From Kiloniella spongiae (GTDB lineage Bacteria; Pseudomonadota; Alphaproteobacteria; Kiloniellales; Kiloniellaceae): a DNA stretch of 64,000 bases. The number at the start of each line of letters is the position of its first letter. Within the stretch, counting starts at the first letter, position 1. Below are positions 50,042 through 58,813 of this stretch, in pieces. Made by a program: the position numbers and the translations under genes. The notes beneath the pieces are model-generated. The model worked only from the letters and a program-made list of their open reading frames with translations, ran no database searches and was not told where the DNA came from. The DNA lies in NCBI RefSeq assembly GCF_001026905.1, contig NZ_LAQL01000006.1, forward strand, positions 186,001 through 250,000, read 5' to 3'.

Positions 50042-50443
50042 ATGCCTTCTAATGTCGCCCTTGTTCCCGCCGCATCCCCTGACGAAGCCCTGGCTCATTT
50101 TGAACGTCGCCTGCGTCTGGAAACTGACTGCTGGGATACCCACTATGCTCTGACCGAACAGGAACAGGACTTTGTTTTGCTGGATGTGCGATCACCGGAT
50201 CTCTACGCAGCCGGACACATCCCCAAGGCCATCAACCTGCCCCACGGCAAGATCATTGCCCGTAAAATGCGCGACTATCCCGACGACACCCTGTTCATCG
50301 TCTATTGCGCAGGACCGCACTGTAACGGCGCCAACAAAGCCGCCATCCGCCTCGCCAAACTGGGCTATCAGGTCAAAGAACTGATCGGGGGTATCGAAGG
50401 CTGGAAAGACGAAGGCTTTGACCTCGTCACAGGCGTCATTTGA
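50042..50443 (+). CDS. Rhodanese-like sulfurtransferase
   Basis: A 133-aa single-domain rhodanese: FVLLDVRSPDLYAAGHIPKA, INLPHGKIIARKM, and the active-site loop VYCAGPHCNGANKAAIRLAK with the persulfide Cys, ending LIGGIEGWKDEGF. It moves sulfane sulfur to thiol acceptors. GGAG lies nine bases before the ATG. It is divergent from the GlxA-type regulator and ends at a shared terminator with the next, convergent gene. Confidence 0.9.
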   Translation: MPSNVALVPAASPDEALAHFERRLRLETDCWDTHYALTEQEQDFVLLDVRSPDLYAAGHIPKAINLPHGKIIARKMRDYPDDTLFIVYCAGPHCNGANKAAIRLAKLGYQVKELIGGIEGWKDEGFDLVTGVI

Positions 50444-50574
50444 TTTTTTGGGGCCTGATTTTGGGGGATCAGTTAAAAGTCATCTACGACAGGATAAAAG
50501 CCCGACAGACGATCATTGCGTGGGTGATTGACTGACCAGAATCACAAGATAGAAATTTACGAACTTACATACAG

Positions 50575-50618
50575 AAAAGGCATCTACCCGAACAAATAGG
50601 TCGAAGTAGATGCCTTTT
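50575..50618. terminator. Bidirectional terminator
   Basis: AAAAGGCATCTAC (50575–50587) and GTAGATGCCTTTT (50606–50618) form a perfect 13-bp stem with an 18-base loop. A-run on one side and T-run on the other serve the rhodanese gene and the convergent XRE–cupin gene. Confidence 0.9.
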
Positions 50619-50655
50619 ATACAAATAGCGTACGCGTTAACGTACAGCCCGAATA

Positions 50656-51240
50656 CTAAAGCCCCTGTAGCCGCTCCACAACCAACAGAGCAACGGCGTT
50701 GCCATCGCCCACGTTGATCAGGGCATGGTCGCAATCGGCAGGGTAGCGGGCGGTGCCGCCTGCTTCTACCGTTTCTGTATCGCCCGCGGATTCAACCTCT
50801 ATCCGGCCCGACAGCACGGTCAGGTGTTCGCGGGTTCCCTCGGCATGGGGGGCAGAGCGCAAGGCCCCGGCGGCTTCGAAGCTCAGTTCGTACCACTCGC
50901 ACAGCGCGGCGTTTTCAACAGGGGAGAGAATGCGCATCACACAGCTACCATCCGGGCTGGACATTGTGGGCGTCAGGTTCGCGGGCACGGCCTCTATCTT
51001 GACCACTTCCGGCTCGCGCGGTGCGCCCTCTAACAGTTCATAGATATCCATGCCAAAGCTTTGCGTCAGGCTCCAAAGCGTCGCAAAGGTCGGGTTGGCC
51101 TGTCCGCGCTCTATCTGCGAAAGCATGGATTTCGACACTCCGGAAAGCTTCGCCAACTGATCCAGCGTCAGCTTCTTTTCCTTGCGCGCATCCCGCACCT
51201 TATCCCCGATCTGCGGAACACCCTTGCGTTTTGTACTCAT
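50656..51240 (-). CDS. XRE-family regulator with C-terminal cupin domain
   Basis: A 194-aa regulator. Residues 10–70 are an HTH_3 domain (VRDARKEKKLTLDQLAKLSG, VSKSMLSQIERGQANPTFAT). Residues ~115–190 are a cupin (APHAEGTREHLTVLSGRIEV, ARYPADCDHALINVGDGNAV) that should bind a small effector. Such proteins control amino acid, polyamine or antibiotic-resistance genes. A palindrome and a repeated AGTGGA half-site upstream of its start suggest autoregulation. No obvious target gene lies beside it. Confidence 0.9.
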   Translation of the reverse strand: MSTKRKGVPQIGDKVRDARKEKKLTLDQLAKLSGVSKSMLSQIERGQANPTFATLWSLTQSFGMDIYELLEGAPREPEVVKIEAVPANLTPTMSSPDGSCVMRILSPVENAALCEWYELSFEAAGALRSAPHAEGTREHLTVLSGRIEVESAGDTETVEAGGTARYPADCDHALINVGDGNAVALLVVERLQGL

Positions 51241-51260
51241 ACCTAATCTAAAACCCCTTT

Positions 51261-51287
51261 AGTGGAATTTCCACCATAGTGGATTTT
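51261..51287. promoter_or_regulatory. Candidate operator of the XRE–cupin gene
   Basis: GTGGAATTTCCAC (51262–51274) is a perfect palindrome with 6-bp arms, and its left half is repeated directly: AGTGGAATTT at 51261–51270 and AGTGGATTTT at 51278–51287, 17 bp apart. It lies about 20 bases upstream of the gene's start. Confidence 0.6.
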
Positions 51288-51330
51288 TAATTGAGGTGCC
51301 AGATGGAAGAAGTTTTGAAGTTGGGTTGTA

Positions 51331-51624
51331 TTGTTTGATAGAGAAGCATTATTTATTATATGGTTATTTTTAATACTAAAGGTTGTGCAAAAAATATTAC
51401 ACGATAATGTTTCTATTGAAGCTTCTGCTTTCGACCCAAAGCGGAATATGGAATTTAAGAATAGGAACTCGCGAGCTATTGCTGAAATGAGTTATCTGGC
51501 GTTACTAATAAAATTACATGAAGAGGGGATGTCTTCATATGTCCAGCATACCGATCTGACCACCAGACACCTACATGGGATCAGGGAGACGACCGTAGAC
51601 AGGGCTCTAGGATCTTATTGGTAA
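51331..51624 (+). CDS. Small hypothetical protein upstream of the SEC-C protein gene
   Basis: An open frame of 97 codons from TTG, or 58 codons from an internal ATG at 51448. The N-terminal part of the long form is a hydrophobic helix (ALFIIWLFLILKVVQKIL); the C-terminal part (LTTRHLHGIRETTVDRALGS) is polar and conserved-looking, perhaps a DNA-binding helix. I do not recognise it. It stops six bases before the next ATG, which supports translation as part of a two-gene unit. Start codon uncertain. Confidence 0.45.
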   Translation: MFDREALFIIWLFLILKVVQKILHDNVSIEASAFDPKRNMEFKNRNSRAIAEMSYLALLIKLHEEGMSSYVQHTDLTTRHLHGIRETTVDRALGSYW

Positions 51625-51630
51625 CCTCAC

Positions 51631-53772
51631 ATGCCTCATCAAACCAGATCAGAAAAAGATATTTTAAACGAATTGGAAGCTTTAAGCTCCTCAGCAGGAT
51701 ACCAGCATCTGATTGCAAACCTTAGTGTCGAGAATAACTTCATCTCTTTTGGAGAAAAAGTCACTGGCGACACCATGATGCAAGTCAAGAGAGATGACCG
51801 ACTGATTCGTAACGAAATTCAACTACTAATCAGTCTGATGGTAAAATCCAAAATTCACAATGTCATACCTTCTCCCGAAGAGATGGCACGAATGCATCAT
51901 GAAACACAAAGTCTGCTTCTAGAATTGCATAAAGTATTGAGCCCACAATTGATCGTAGGTGATCAGGTTAATCCAAGCATAATGGATGACATTGGCACTG
52001 GGCAGTTTCTGCGTGAACCATTTTTCTATTCTGGCGAAAGCGCTTTTATGATCCAGTATTTGGATTTAGCTAAAATCCGATACGACAAAGACGCCGATTG
52101 GTTTAAGGAGAATAAAGGATTTTCAGTCACTGAATGTTGTGATTTATGTTATGCCCTTATGGATTTACTGAATGAGAAACTACATGAGTTTCGACAGCAA
52201 AATCATAACTTTGACCAGTTCACTTGCCTCCCTATCTTCGAATTTTGTGCCGATGAATTAACGAAACGTACCGAAGTTAAAAAACAATCTGTGGAAGCGT
52301 TCATTAAGACATTTTCCATCCCATCAACACCGTGTAATACCGGATATGTTTCCATTAATGACTTTAGTTTGACTAATGCTCAGCCATTCATTCCTTTACC
52401 AAATGGAAGATATGTTCTGTATGATATGTTCACTTTAGCTGAGTCGTTTTATGTGTCTCCTATTTTCTGGATGCGGGATAATAAAGAATATAGACCCTTA
52501 GCCGAAAAACATCGTGGAGACTTTACTGAGGAATTCTCAGCAGAACGCTTGAGATCTGTGTTTGGCGAGAAGCGAGTTTTTACCAATATCAATATACTTG
52601 GCGAAACAGATGACATAGCTGGTGAAATCGATGTGCTGGTTGTGTTTGCGGACAGAGCGATAATTCTGCAAGCAAAGTCAAAACCACTAACTTTGAAGGC
52701 ACGTAGCGGTGATAACAAAGCCATTAAATCGGATTTTGAAAAGGCTGTGCAGCATGCGTACAAACAGGGTTATAACTGTGCAAAACTTATACAAGATAAT
52801 AACTACAGACTAGAAACATCTGATAAAAAAATCATCTCAATTCGTCGAAGCTTTGCAGAAATTTTCATTGGCTGTGTAGTGGCTGAAAGCTACCCCGCGC
52901 TTGGATTTCAAGTTCGGAAATTTTTAAAATATGATAGCACAGAAATAATACGTGATCCTTACGTTTTTGACGTATTTTATCTGGATGCTCTTTGCGAATT
53001 CCTCGACACACCACTTCACTTCATAAATTTTCTTTATCGACGGTCTCTTTATAATGAAAAGATCGCCTCAATGTTGGAATATGAAGTCCTTGCCTACCAT
53101 ATGAAATACAATCTGTTTTTCGATGATGAAAAAGTTGATTTCATAGATCTTGGTGAAGATTTCTCTGCCGATCTGGACGCTTCATTTTACGTCCGTCGTC
53201 TTGGCTGGCCTGGCGAAAGGACCCCAGATGGTTTGCTCACACGGTATGCGAATAAACCTATTGGAAATTTGCTGGATGCCATCGGCCAGTGTGACCAAGA
53301 TGGTATGATTGATCTTGGCTATCATCTGTTGGAAAAAAGTGAAGAAGCTCTTGGAGAGGTAAATGATAGCTTAGAATATGCCGCTCACAAGATTAATCAA
53401 ACAAAGAAAACATTCACGCTGTCATTCGGGTCAAAGCAAGGAGGTCTGACAATATTATTTAGCTTTATACCCCATGAGCTCAGACAAGATCATTTAATGG
53501 CCCATTGTGAAATGTATAGATATAAAGAGCGTGCAGATACTTGGTTCGGTCTCGCCATCGCACTGACATCAGGTAAGCCTTTTGAATTTGGCGGATACTT
53601 AAAATGTCCTTGGAAGTATGACCGGGAAAAGGACGAAATTGTCCGCAATCATGTAACAAAACAGAAAGTACGCAAAATCAGTATGCTTAACCAATCCTTA
53701 CACAAGGTTGGGCGTAATGAGCCCTGCCCGTGTGGCAGCGGAAAGAAATTCAAGAAATGCTGTTTAATATAA
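51631..53772 (+). CDS. SEC-C motif protein with nuclease-like (NERD/PD-(D/E)xK) core
   Basis: A 713-aa cytosolic protein. Residues ~320–380 contain GEIDVLVVFADRAIILQAKS, with Asp334 and the Gln347-x-Lys349 pair of a PD-(D/E)xK nuclease-like fold (NERD type). The C-terminus is a zinc-binding SEC-C motif, GRNEPCPCGSGKKFKKCCL. The rest is not recognisable. The SEC-C tail makes automatic annotation as SecA likely and wrong: there are no Walker motifs. Base composition is lower in G+C than flanks; with the small gene before it, it could be a defence-type unit. Confidence 0.7.
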   Translation: MPHQTRSEKDILNELEALSSSAGYQHLIANLSVENNFISFGEKVTGDTMMQVKRDDRLIRNEIQLLISLMVKSKIHNVIPSPEEMARMHHETQSLLLELHKVLSPQLIVGDQVNPSIMDDIGTGQFLREPFFYSGESAFMIQYLDLAKIRYDKDADWFKENKGFSVTECCDLCYALMDLLNEKLHEFRQQNHNFDQFTCLPIFEFCADELTKRTEVKKQSVEAFIKTFSIPSTPCNTGYVSINDFSLTNAQPFIPLPNGRYVLYDMFTLAESFYVSPIFWMRDNKEYRPLAEKHRGDFTEEFSAERLRSVFGEKRVFTNINILGETDDIAGEIDVLVVFADRAIILQAKSKPLTLKARSGDNKAIKSDFEKAVQHAYKQGYNCAKLIQDNNYRLETSDKKIISIRRSFAEIFIGCVVAESYPALGFQVRKFLKYDSTEIIRDPYVFDVFYLDALCEFLDTPLHFINFLYRRSLYNEKIASMLEYEVLAYHMKYNLFFDDEKVDFIDLGEDFSADLDASFYVRRLGWPGERTPDGLLTRYANKPIGNLLDAIGQCDQDGMIDLGYHLLEKSEEALGEVNDSLEYAAHKINQTKKTFTLSFGSKQGGLTILFSFIPHELRQDHLMAHCEMYRYKERADTWFGLAIALTSGKPFEFGGYLKCPWKYDREKDEIVRNHVTKQKVRKISMLNQSLHKVGRNEPCPCGSGKKFKKCCLI

Positions 53773-53915
53773 AATGGGCGTGACGTGCTCGGGTTTAATC
53801 GGACCATTTAGAACTGGAATTTTCCAATTAATGTCCTGACGATGTGACAATTTATGAAGACAACTTAATGTCTGCTTATGGCACAAAGCCGGCTTATTGA
53901 AGTTAGAGCTCCCCC

Positions 53916-54209
53916 TCACAGCCGCACTTCATGTATTACTTCACCCTGACCGAAATCATATAATTCCACGAACTCAAGTACCTCTTCGTAGCTTTCATCA
54001 GGATGAGATGTCGTAGCTATAAATCGATGCTCTTCATACTGAGCATCTCCAACGATAATTTCATCGATGATATCTTCAATCCTTTCGCACCCCATACCAA
54101 CAACTGCTATCAGAGATCCATTTTCTCTAAGGGTCGCTTCAACAAATTCTTCTAAGAGATTTTCATCTGATAAAGGGCAATGCAGAATATATTTTGGTGC
54201 TGCTGTCAT
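53916..54209 (-). CDS. Small conserved hypothetical protein
   Basis: A 97-aa acidic protein, MTAAPKYILHCPLSDENLLE, then VVGMGCERIEDIIDEIIVGD and a C-terminal VLEFVELYDFGQGEVIHEVR. The alternating strand/helix pattern suggests a compact alpha/beta fold without catalytic motifs. I do not recognise a named function. It lies 10 bases downstream of the tandem SnoaL-like gene on the same strand, so it may be co-transcribed. Confidence 0.65.
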   Translation of the reverse strand: MTAAPKYILHCPLSDENLLEEFVEATLRENGSLIAVVGMGCERIEDIIDEIIVGDAQYEEHRFIATTSHPDESYEEVLEFVELYDFGQGEVIHEVRL

Positions 54210-54219
54210 GCTCTCTCAC

Positions 54220-54990
54220 TCAAAACTTCCCGTTTTTGTTTTTCCACTCACTTTTCGGGGCGATGTGCTCTGTCGTGTCCCAGTGCTCTACCAGCTTTCC
54301 TTCTGACACGCGGAAGAGATCATAAAAGGCGGTATGTTTGTCTTCAAAACTGCCTTCGCTGATGGACAGTACGAAGTTGCCTTCGGCCAGAATGCGGTGG
54401 CTACGTTGATAGTTGATGCGTCTTTGTCCTTCGTGGGTGCTTGCCAATTCCTGTTGTAACGCATCGATCCCTTCGCCTAGGCGGGGGTTGTGATCAGTAA
54501 AATCCCGAGGGTTAAGGAAATCTGTCAGGCGGTCAAGATCGCCGTTAATCAGCACAGATTCAACAAAGGTTTGTACCAGCTTTCGGTTGTTTTCTGTATG
54601 GGTGTGGTCGGCTGCTTCTGTAGGACCATCGACCATGGAATGGCCCGCCGGATTGGGACCTAAACGCGGTTGGATGTTATCCCAGTGTTCGACCGCCCTC
54701 TCATCTTCGAAGCGAAAGACTTCGAAACCGATATTGCGGCGTGAGAAATCGTATTCCGTGTGAGCAAAAACGAAGTCGCCATCTTCAAAGGCACGGACGA
54801 TATTTACCCTCGGCCCCGTTTTGGAGAGGCGCTTGAACAGTGCGGCAAGACCCTCACTGCCTTCATGGGTTTGCGGGTTGTGCTGGATGTATTTTGCTTC
54901 ATTGACCACCGCAATGGGTTCGGGATCTCCGGTCTCTATGCTTTTTAGCAACGCATGGATTTGATCTTTCTTTGACTTTTTCTGGTCCAT
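54220..54990 (-). CDS. Tandem SnoaL/NTF2-like protein
   Basis: A ~256-aa protein with two NTF2-like domains in a row. The first runs ~1–120 (IHALLKSIETGDPEPIAVVN, KYIQHNPQTHEGSEGLAALF, RAVEHWDNIQPR) and the second ~135–256 (LVQTFVESVLINGDLDRLTD, DFTDHNPRLGEGIDALQQEL, KLVEHWDTTEHIAPKS). The repeated H-N-P and V-E-H-W-D motifs show internal duplication. Relatives include polyketide cyclases and dehalogenase-like proteins; activity unknown. The frame opens at 55080, but MDQKKSKK at 54990 is the likely start. Confidence 0.83.
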   Translation of the reverse strand: MDQKKSKKDQIHALLKSIETGDPEPIAVVNEAKYIQHNPQTHEGSEGLAALFKRLSKTGPRVNIVRAFEDGDFVFAHTEYDFSRRNIGFEVFRFEDERAVEHWDNIQPRLGPNPAGHSMVDGPTEAADHTHTENNRKLVQTFVESVLINGDLDRLTDFLNPRDFTDHNPRLGEGIDALQQELASTHEGQRRINYQRSHRILAEGNFVLSISEGSFEDKHTAFYDLFRVSEGKLVEHWDTTEHIAPKSEWKNKNGKF

Positions 54991-55180
54991 AGCCTGCTGC
55001 CCTTTGTTTTGGATTACACGGATTTCACAACCCAAGCGAAAGATAACATATTTTCTAATTGGGAATACAAGTCTGGCCAATAGCTAATACCAGTCTGGAA
55101 TTATCATATCTGATCGCCTATAATTCGAAATCAATTTATCAATCAGGTCAGTTTATCAACAAGACTGGAAGCCAGAGCCA

Positions 55181-55534
55181 ATGGAGAAATTGCACCGTAG
55201 CCAGTTGCTTGCAGAGCTCAAGGAGAGCTTTCCCGATTTAACGGAAGCACTCAATGCTGAATCAGGATTACTCAGTTTTGAATTGAATGCCTTTTGTCGT
55301 TTCACCATGGCAAAGATTAAACAAGATGACCATGAAGCCGTTGCAGCCTGCTATGCAATCGCCCTTAAGTACTATGAAAAGGGTTCCGCGAAGATGCGTG
55401 ATGCAATTGATACCTGCTACGTTGAGGATTTGGAATTTCCTCCGCACAAAAAAAGAGATCAAACCTGGGCATGGGAAATTTTACCCAAGCAATTGAAAGA
55501 GCTATATAATAACTTTCACAACCCTGCTATCTAA
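55181..55534 (+). CDS. Conserved hypothetical protein (DUF7674-like)
   Basis: A 117-aa helical protein: LAELKESFPDLTEALNAESG, LLSFELNAFCRFTMAKI and a C-terminal YVEDLEFPPHKKRDQTWAWE, then LPKQLKELYNNFHNPAI. The E-x-L-x-F … W-A-W-x-x-L-P-x-x-L-K-x-L-Y pattern is shared with small proteins often encoded near toxin or immunity genes, from memory. No enzymatic motif is visible. It stands alone between two minus-strand genes. Confidence 0.65.
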   Translation: MEKLHRSQLLAELKESFPDLTEALNAESGLLSFELNAFCRFTMAKIKQDDHEAVAACYAIALKYYEKGSAKMRDAIDTCYVEDLEFPPHKKRDQTWAWEILPKQLKELYNNFHNPAI

Positions 55535-55604
55535 CAGGGAAAGTTAACTGTCGCGAAAGTGCTTGAAATCGCACTGTTCTCATTTTATCAGCTTGTTAAT
55601 TTGA

Positions 55605-56144
55605 CTAATTCTTCCACTTAATCGGCGTCACGTGCAACGTGCTGTCATCAATAGCGACCATGACATCGCCGTCCTGAATGGTCACAGATAACCGCATAGA
55701 ACGGTTGGCGAGGTCGGCCAGGGCGCGGGTGTCTTCTCGCGAGAAGTTTATCACTTCGAGATTGTCAAAGCGGGTAGTGCTGTTTTTGATCTTCTCCCAC
55801 CACATTTCTGCTGTGTTGCCACCGTAACAATAGATTATTACCTTGCTAGCCTTGCCGCAGGACTGGCGCACGATCTTTTCCCCCGGCATGCCCAGCGCGA
55901 TCCACAGATCGATCTCGCCACTCAGGCTTTTTTGCCAGAGGTCCGGTTCGTCCTCGGTAGACAGACCACGGGTAAATTCCAGCTGTTCGTGGGCGTTCAG
56001 GGCAAAGCTCAACACACGCACCATCAAACGCTCATCGGTTTCCGAAGGGTGTTTGGCAACAGTCAGGTTATGAGTCTCGTAATAGTGACGATCCATATCG
56101 GCAACGGAAAGTTCGACTTTATAAATGGTGGCATTCTTTGCCAT
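55605..56144 (-). CDS. yaeQ: YaeQ-family protein
   Basis: A 179-aa protein of the YaeQ family: MAKNATIYKVELSVADMDRH, YYETHNLTVAKHPSETDERL, MVRVLSFALNAHEQLEFTRG, DLWQKSLSGEIDLWIALGMP, with a final KIKNSTTRFDNLEVINFSRE. The structure is PD-(D/E)xK-like with acidic residues in DEPDLW and EIDLWIALG, yet no nuclease activity is firmly established. Length matches the family. Confidence 0.93.
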   Translation of the reverse strand: MAKNATIYKVELSVADMDRHYYETHNLTVAKHPSETDERLMVRVLSFALNAHEQLEFTRGLSTEDEPDLWQKSLSGEIDLWIALGMPGEKIVRQSCGKASKVIIYCYGGNTAEMWWEKIKNSTTRFDNLEVINFSREDTRALADLANRSMRLSVTIQDGDVMVAIDDSTLHVTPIKWKN

Positions 56145-56312
56145 GAGGTGCGCCTGTTCTGCTTTTTGGGGAGTTGGGATTGTACTGGATTTGTTTGCTG
56201 GTTCTGTTTAATGGCATTAGCGACTTTGGGAAAGCGGAAAAGGCAGTAAGCTGCTCAATCACCTTTGCATGACGCCACAGTAGGATATTACGAGAACCGT
56301 TTGACTATGGAG

Positions 56313-56990
56313 CTAACGAACAAAGGCCGATCGGATCAAACCGAACCCCGCCAGAGTAAATAACCCGGCGATCGCGCCATTGATCCAGCGACGACCGCGT
56401 TTATAGCCACGCATGATGCCGCCAAAAGAAAAGATAACGGCATAAAACACATAAACCAGCACACCGATAGCCATACACATCAGGGTCGCAGCAATTAACG
56501 CATAGACGCAGACACCCTCATTGGCATTGGCATCTAGCCCAACGGAAAGGGCCGCCATCCACGCCACAACAGCTTTGGGATTGGAGAGATTCAGAATGAG
56601 GCCCTGAATAAACCAGTTTTGCATAGACCATTTTTTGGTGCCTGATTGAGTAGCTGGCGATTGTTGAGTAGAAGGCTGAGTTTGCTGTTTGGTATCGGAT
56701 TTCATCGCCGCACGGACGGATTGAAAGGCCAACCACAACAGATACAGCCCACCAAAAACCTTGAGGATCATCAACAAATACATCGAGCTTTGCAGCACCG
56801 CGCCCAAACCACTGGCTGCGACAATCCCCCAAAAACCGAGACCACAGGAAAGACCTGCGCCGTAGATCAGGCCCGCTTTACGCCCCTTGCTCATGGACAC
56901 CGTAGCATTCGCCAGCGTTGCCGGGCCGGGAGAGACCGCAACAATAAAAAACGCAAGCCCTATGGATGCTAACGAAATTAGATCAATCAT
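56313..56990 (-). CDS. LysE-family amino acid exporter
   Basis: A 225-aa inner-membrane protein, third LysE-type exporter in the window. It starts IDLISLASIGLAFFIVAVSP with the following GPATLANATVSMSKGRKAG signature and has LILNLSNPKAVVAWMAALSV in the second half. A polar, Gln/Thr-rich insertion (KSDTKQQTQPSTQQSPATQS) lies in the middle cytoplasmic loop, longer than usual. AGGAG lies close to the ATG. Substrate unknown. Confidence 0.88.
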   Translation of the reverse strand: MIDLISLASIGLAFFIVAVSPGPATLANATVSMSKGRKAGLIYGAGLSCGLGFWGIVAASGLGAVLQSSMYLLMILKVFGGLYLLWLAFQSVRAAMKSDTKQQTQPSTQQSPATQSGTKKWSMQNWFIQGLILNLSNPKAVVAWMAALSVGLDANANEGVCVYALIAATLMCMAIGVLVYVFYAVIFSFGGIMRGYKRGRRWINGAIAGLFTLAGFGLIRSAFVR

Positions 56991-57166
56991 ATTCTCCTGC
57001 CCTATCCTTCGTGCTCTTCCTTCTTCAAGGACAAAAGCATTATGTTACGAGGGTAATTTGATAGCTTCAACAAATGATCTGGGCGACATCAGGGAAACTT
57101 TAATCTATAGTTGATAATCTTATTATAAGATACACGAAAAGAAAAACTGATCTTGGGAGGAAAAGC

Positions 57167-57934
57167 TTGCCCAAACTCTATGATCTATTGATGGTTGGTC
57201 TTTTCTCTTTTGGCCTGTTTCCAAACTTGCTTACAAGTGGGGCCTATGCGCAAGAAACAGGGCGAGAAATCAAAATAGTCGCGACAGATTATCCACCACA
57301 TATTATTGCCGCTGAAGAAGGGGGCATGGACCTCGATATATTGCGCGCTGTTTTCGATGACATGGGGTATAAATCAACCGTAAGCTTTGTGCCGACAAAG
57401 CGTGCTTTAGCCATGGTCAACCAAGGAGAAGCCGACGTAGCTGTGCCCGTTTTTTACCAAGACGACAGAGATGGATATTATACATCAGATGCCATTATTG
57501 ACTACAAACCCACGGTTTTTACCCTCAACCGATATGATTATGTTCTGGACGACCTAAGCTCGCTCAGCGAGCACAGGGTCGTCACCTTTGTCGGTGCAGG
57601 CGGTTATTTTGGTTCCAAATTTACTAAGGCCGTAAACAACGCCGTTTCCTACAACGAAATCAATAACGTCAACGCCATGCCCGAGCTGTTGTTGATGGAG
57701 CGATATTCCGCCGCCGTTCTGGACGAAAACATCTTTTACTACTTTTACAGGAAAGAAAATAAAAACAGAGATTTAAGTATCTTTGACGCCCACGCTATCT
57801 TTCCCAAAGTCGCGGCCTCGGTTGGTTTTAATAACCAGCAACTTCGGGATTCATTTAACCAACAGCTTGCAAAATTCTGCGCTGCTGGGAAAGATCAAGC
57901 TATCATCGAAAAGTATGTTGGTGCTACGCATTAA
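57167..57934 (+). CDS. Periplasmic substrate-binding protein (SBP_bac_3-like)
   Basis: A 255-aa protein with a signal peptide (LLMVGLFSFGLFPNLLTSGA, cleavage after AYAQ or so) and the two-lobed binding-protein fold: IKIVATDYPPHIIAAEEGGM, DLDILRAVFDDMGYKSTVSF, VPTKRALAMVNQGEADVAVP, then a C-terminal QQLAKFCAAGKDQAIIEKY. The start is TTG with GGGAGG upstream. No ABC permease or ATPase is nearby, so it may be an orphan receptor or serve a distant transporter; ligands are likely amino acid-like. Its stop overlaps the end of the convergent remnant gene by four bases. Confidence 0.83.
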   Translation: MPKLYDLLMVGLFSFGLFPNLLTSGAYAQETGREIKIVATDYPPHIIAAEEGGMDLDILRAVFDDMGYKSTVSFVPTKRALAMVNQGEADVAVPVFYQDDRDGYYTSDAIIDYKPTVFTLNRYDYVLDDLSSLSEHRVVTFVGAGGYFGSKFTKAVNNAVSYNEINNVNAMPELLLMERYSAAVLDENIFYYFYRKENKNRDLSIFDAHAIFPKVAASVGFNNQQLRDSFNQQLAKFCAAGKDQAIIEKYVGATH

Positions 57935-58299
57935 CAAAACACCCGTACCTTCAATATCTCTCTGATAGCGTCAACCAAGCCATAGTACAGTAAGTTTGGT
58001 GAAACACGGGCTTCAGGATGAGAATAAGAAAGCACAAATTTTCCGCGTTTCCGTTCAAAATACTCAATCCCTCTTTGTGAAATTTTCCATTCTTTCACGC
58101 CAAATACAAACTCATGATAAAACCAACCTGTCCCACAACAAATCGTCAAATCTGGGTCATAGAAAGATAGTTGCTGATTAAAGTAATCTTTGCCCTTGTC
58201 CATGAACGCTTTTAAATCATTTGAGTTCGCAGTATGTCCGCCTGAAGTTTTTTTACATTGATTACAGCGATATTCTGAAGAATAGCTTTCCTTTTCTCG
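57931..58299 (-). pseudogene. 5'-truncated gene remnant with a Cys-x2-Cys segment
   Basis: The minus-strand frame is open for 122 sense codons from just after a TGA at 58302. Its first ATG is at 58203 (90 aa), yet the 32 codons before it also look protein-like: EYRCNQCKKTSGGHTANSND. No ATG, GTG or TTG precedes that part, so the original start seems lost. The rest reads PDLTICCGTGWFYHEFVF and KFVLSYSHPEARVSPNLLYY, possibly a nucleotide-processing or glycosylase-like fold, which I cannot name. A shorter, working protein from 58203 is possible. Confidence 0.55.
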
Positions 58300-58344
58300 T
58301 CACTAATTCACCTGTACACATCAAACCAGACAAACGGAAAACCC

Positions 58345-58638
58345 ATGACAAACCTCACCATCGTTGCCAATATCTATGCCAAATCTGATAAAATTGATCT
58401 GGTACGGGCCGAGTTGGAAAAGCTGATCCCCATTACACGTGCCGAGGAAGGTTGCCTGCAATACGATCTGCATCAGGATAATGACAACCCTGCTCATTTC
58501 ATGTTTTTTGAAAGCTGGGGAAACCGCGAACTGTGGCAAACCCACATGTCCGCTCCGCACTTAGCCGCCTATCTGGCCGCAACCGACGGCGCCGTTGAAA
58601 ACTTTACTCTCCATGAAATGAGCCAGATCGGGAAATGA
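58345..58638 (+). CDS. Antibiotic biosynthesis monooxygenase (ABM)-family, putative quinol monooxygenase
   Basis: A 97-aa ferredoxin-fold protein like E. coli YgiN: LTIVANIYAKSDKIDLVRAE, LEKLIPITRAEEGCLQYDLH, NPAHFMFFESWGNRELWQTH, SAPHLAAYLAATDG. The E-x-G-C-L-x-Y and F-x-x-x-E-x-W landmarks are intact. Members oxidise small aromatic or quinol compounds without cofactor, as dimers. No partner reductase is adjacent. Confidence 0.88.
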   Translation: MTNLTIVANIYAKSDKIDLVRAELEKLIPITRAEEGCLQYDLHQDNDNPAHFMFFESWGNRELWQTHMSAPHLAAYLAATDGAVENFTLHEMSQIGK

Positions 58639-58813
58639 GCCAGATCAGGTAAGACAAACAGATTCAGAGGCAGGGAAAAGCTATTCCCAAACCCCTCTCT
58701 TTCAAGGTTTATTTCACCCAAATTATTGCCATGCCCTTGTAGAAAAGTGTAGAAAAGGCATGAATAGACAAGCAGTTAAATTCAATAAATCACTATAAAA
58801 ACGGGGAACTTTC

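Noticed and set aside
51631-53772. SecA translocase annotation for the SEC-C protein
   Set aside because: Only the short C-terminal zinc motif is shared; no Walker A/B or preprotein cross-linking domain is present.
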